NCBI GenBank assembly: GCA_026984355.1
Contig: JALSSG010000234.1
Coordinates: 1-7,613, forward strand
Direction: 5' to 3'
Source of the DNA: Hydrogenothermaceae bacterium
GTDB lineage: Bacteria; Aquificota; Aquificia; Aquificales; Hydrogenothermaceae
Length of the DNA stretch: 7,613 nt
The notes beneath the pieces are model-generated. The model was not told the origin of the DNA. It saw nothing but the letters and a program-made list of their open reading frames with translations, and did no database searches. Of the stretch, positions 6,339 to 7,613 are shown piece after piece. Positions within the stretch are counted from its first letter, which is position 1, and every line of letters begins with the position of its first letter. The position numbers and the translations under genes are program-made.

Positions 6339-6452
6339 ATGTGTGATAAGGACATTCTTTTTTGTATCTTTTACTACTTAGGTTATGTTTCTATTGCCGG
6401 TGCCTTTCTTGCTGGGATTTTCATTATTATCAATTCCAAAAAGTCAAAATAA
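6339..6452 (+). CDS. Small single-span membrane protein (37 residues) upstream of the P-type ATPase
   Basis: A short open frame begins at ATG 6339 with a strong GGAGGGG ribosome site (6328-6334) 4 nt upstream, and ends at TAA 6450-6452. The product starts MCDKD, has one long hydrophobic stretch (about residues 7-31, beginning LFCIFYYLGYVSIAGAFLAG) and ends NSKKSK. The basic tail and acidic head predict a single inner-membrane helix with its C-terminus in the cytoplasm. Gly and Ala spaced along the helix (G15, G21, A22, G26) could pack against another membrane helix. The gap to the ATPase start is 24 nt, and that gene has the same ribosome site at the same spacing, so the two are almost certainly co-expressed. 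The family is unknown to me. By position and size it could be an accessory peptide of the pump, as KdpF is for the Kdp ATPase. Confidence 0.75.
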   Translation: MCDKDILFCIFYYLGYVSIAGAFLAGIFIIINSKKSK

Positions 6453-6476
6453 CTTATAACATTCTGGAGGGGATAG

Positions 6477-7613
6477 ATGGCTATTATTGACCAGTATAAA
6501 GACAAATCTATTGAGGAAACATTAAAGGAGCTTGGGACAGATAAAGAAAAAGGACTTTCATCTGAAGAAGCAAAAAAAAGATTAAAAAAATACGGAAAAA
6601 ATGAAATTCCAGAAAAGGAAGAACCTCTGTGGCATAGGATTTTCAGGCGTTTTTGGGGACCTATTCCATGGATGATTGAGATTGCAGCTATTTTATCAGC
6701 GTCTGTTCAAAAGTGGGAAGACTTTACAATTATTATGATTTTGCTTTTTGTTAATGCTGGCGTTGATTTCTGGCAGGAGCATAAAGCCCTTTCTGCATTA
6801 AAAGTTTTAAAAGAAAAACTTGCAAGAAAAGCTATTGTCTTAAGAGATGGAAAGTGGCAGGAAATAGATGCAAGACTTATCGTTCCCGGTGATATTATAA
6901 AACTGAAGATTGGGGATATAGTCCCTGCTGACGTAAAGCTAATAGAAGGGGATTTTATACTTGTTGACCAGTCTGCCCTTACAGGTGAGTCTCTGCCAGT
7001 TACAAAAAAATCAGGAGACGTTGCCTATGCTAACTCAATTGTTAAACAGGGGGAAATGATAGCTGTTGCTGTGGCAACAGGATTAAACACTTACTTCGGA
7101 AAAACTGTAAAACTTGTTGCAAAGGCTGAAAGAGAACAGCGTTCCCACTTTCAGGAAATGGTTATTAAGGTTGGAAATTTCCTGATAGTCCTTACCCTTA
7201 TAATAGTTGCCCTTATGATACTTATAGAGCTAAACAGAGGTGCTGACTGGAAAGAACTCCTTAGATTTTCACTTGTTTTAACTGTTGCTGCTATACCTGT
7301 TGCCCTTCCAGCAGTTTTAACAGTAACAATGGCAGTAGGAGCCTTATACCTTGCAAAACGGCAGGTTATTGTAAGCAGGCTTGCAGCTATTGAGGAGCTT
7401 GCTGGAGTTGATGTCCTTTGCTCTGATAAAACAGGGACACTGACAAAAAATCAGATGACTGTTTCAGTTCCTTTCACTGTTGATGGTTATAAGTCAGAGG
7501 ATTTAATGTTTTATGCAGCGTTAGCTTCTAAAGAAGAAAACAAAGACCCTATTGAAATTCCTATTTTTAACTGGCTTAAAGAGCATAACCTTTATGAAAA
7601 AGTGAAACAGTGT
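6477..7613 (+). CDS. P3A-type (plasma-membrane H+-transporting) P-type ATPase, N-terminal 379 residues; continues beyond the right edge
   Basis: The gene starts at ATG 6477 behind GGAGGGG (6466-6472) and is still open at the window end. Family members run to roughly 800-900 residues, so about half is visible. In order: a cation-ATPase N-terminal domain (about residues 5-60); M1 in PIPWMIEIAAILSASVQKWE and M2 with NAGVDFWQEHKA; the actuator domain with TGES at 169-172; the M4 motif AAIPVALPAVLTVTMAVGA (the proline pair is P274 and P278); and the phosphorylation site CSDKTGTLTKN, with D317 phosphorylated. PVALPAVLTVTMA in M4, rather than the PEGLP of Ca2+ and Na+/K+ pumps or the CPC of heavy-metal pumps, places it with fungal, plant and archaeal proton pumps. 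It should export H+ at the expense of ATP. Its GC content and use of GCC, GTC and GGG codons are higher than in the other genes. Confidence 0.93.
   Translation, partial: MAIIDQYKDKSIEETLKELGTDKEKGLSSEEAKKRLKKYGKNEIPEKEEPLWHRIFRRFWGPIPWMIEIAAILSASVQKWEDFTIIMILLFVNAGVDFWQEHKALSALKVLKEKLARKAIVLRDGKWQEIDARLIVPGDIIKLKIGDIVPADVKLIEGDFILVDQSALTGESLPVTKKSGDVAYANSIVKQGEMIAVAVATGLNTYFGKTVKLVAKAEREQRSHFQEMVIKVGNFLIVLTLIIVALMILIELNRGADWKELLRFSLVLTVAAIPVALPAVLTVTMAVGALYLAKRQVIVSRLAAIEELAGVDVLCSDKTGTLTKNQMTVSVPFTVDGYKSEDLMFYAALASKEENKDPIEIPIFNWLKEHNLYEKVKQC

Overview
The window is AT-rich, gene-dense bacterial DNA. It reads most like an Aquificales (Hydrogenothermaceae) chromosome, for example Sulfurihydrogenibium or a relative. 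That placement is an inference from low GC, strong GGAGG-type ribosome sites, tight packing of unrelated genes on one strand, a TrpB2-type tryptophan synthase beta chain and the general flavour of the proteins. No rRNA or marker gene is present to confirm it. I see no tRNA, CRISPR array, insertion sequence or prophage gene.

Layout. From position 4787 down to 1, six minus-strand genes form one apparent transcription unit with overlaps or gaps of 40 bp or less. In transcription order they are a DAACS-family dicarboxylate/glutamate symporter, a PP2C-type Ser/Thr phosphatase, a small exported protein, TrpB2, a ComFC-like phosphoribosyltransferase with zinc ribbons, and the first 23 codons of a UDP-glucose 6-dehydrogenase. 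Next comes a lone plus-strand hypothetical gene (4878-5186) that meets panC tail to tail. A second minus-strand pair, thiS-panC (6234 to 5181), supplies the thiamin sulfur carrier and pantothenate synthetase. From 6339 rightward, on the plus strand, a previously uncalled 37-residue single-span membrane protein precedes a P3A-type (proton-pumping) P-type ATPase that runs off the right edge.

How the genes fit together. The minus-strand genes are a mixed housekeeping set (transport, signalling, amino acid, vitamin and sugar-nucleotide metabolism) with no single pathway, as is usual for operons in this group. Start sites matter here: trpB2 and panC both have longer TTG-initiated readings that I reject in favour of downstream ATG codons with proper Shine-Dalgarno spacing. 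The most interesting part is the right end. The micro-membrane protein and the ATPase have identical GGAGGGG ribosome sites at identical 4-nt spacing, and the ATPase gene is visibly richer in GC than the rest. The small protein is a candidate accessory subunit or regulator of the proton pump, analogous to KdpF or to yeast Pmp1/Pmp2.
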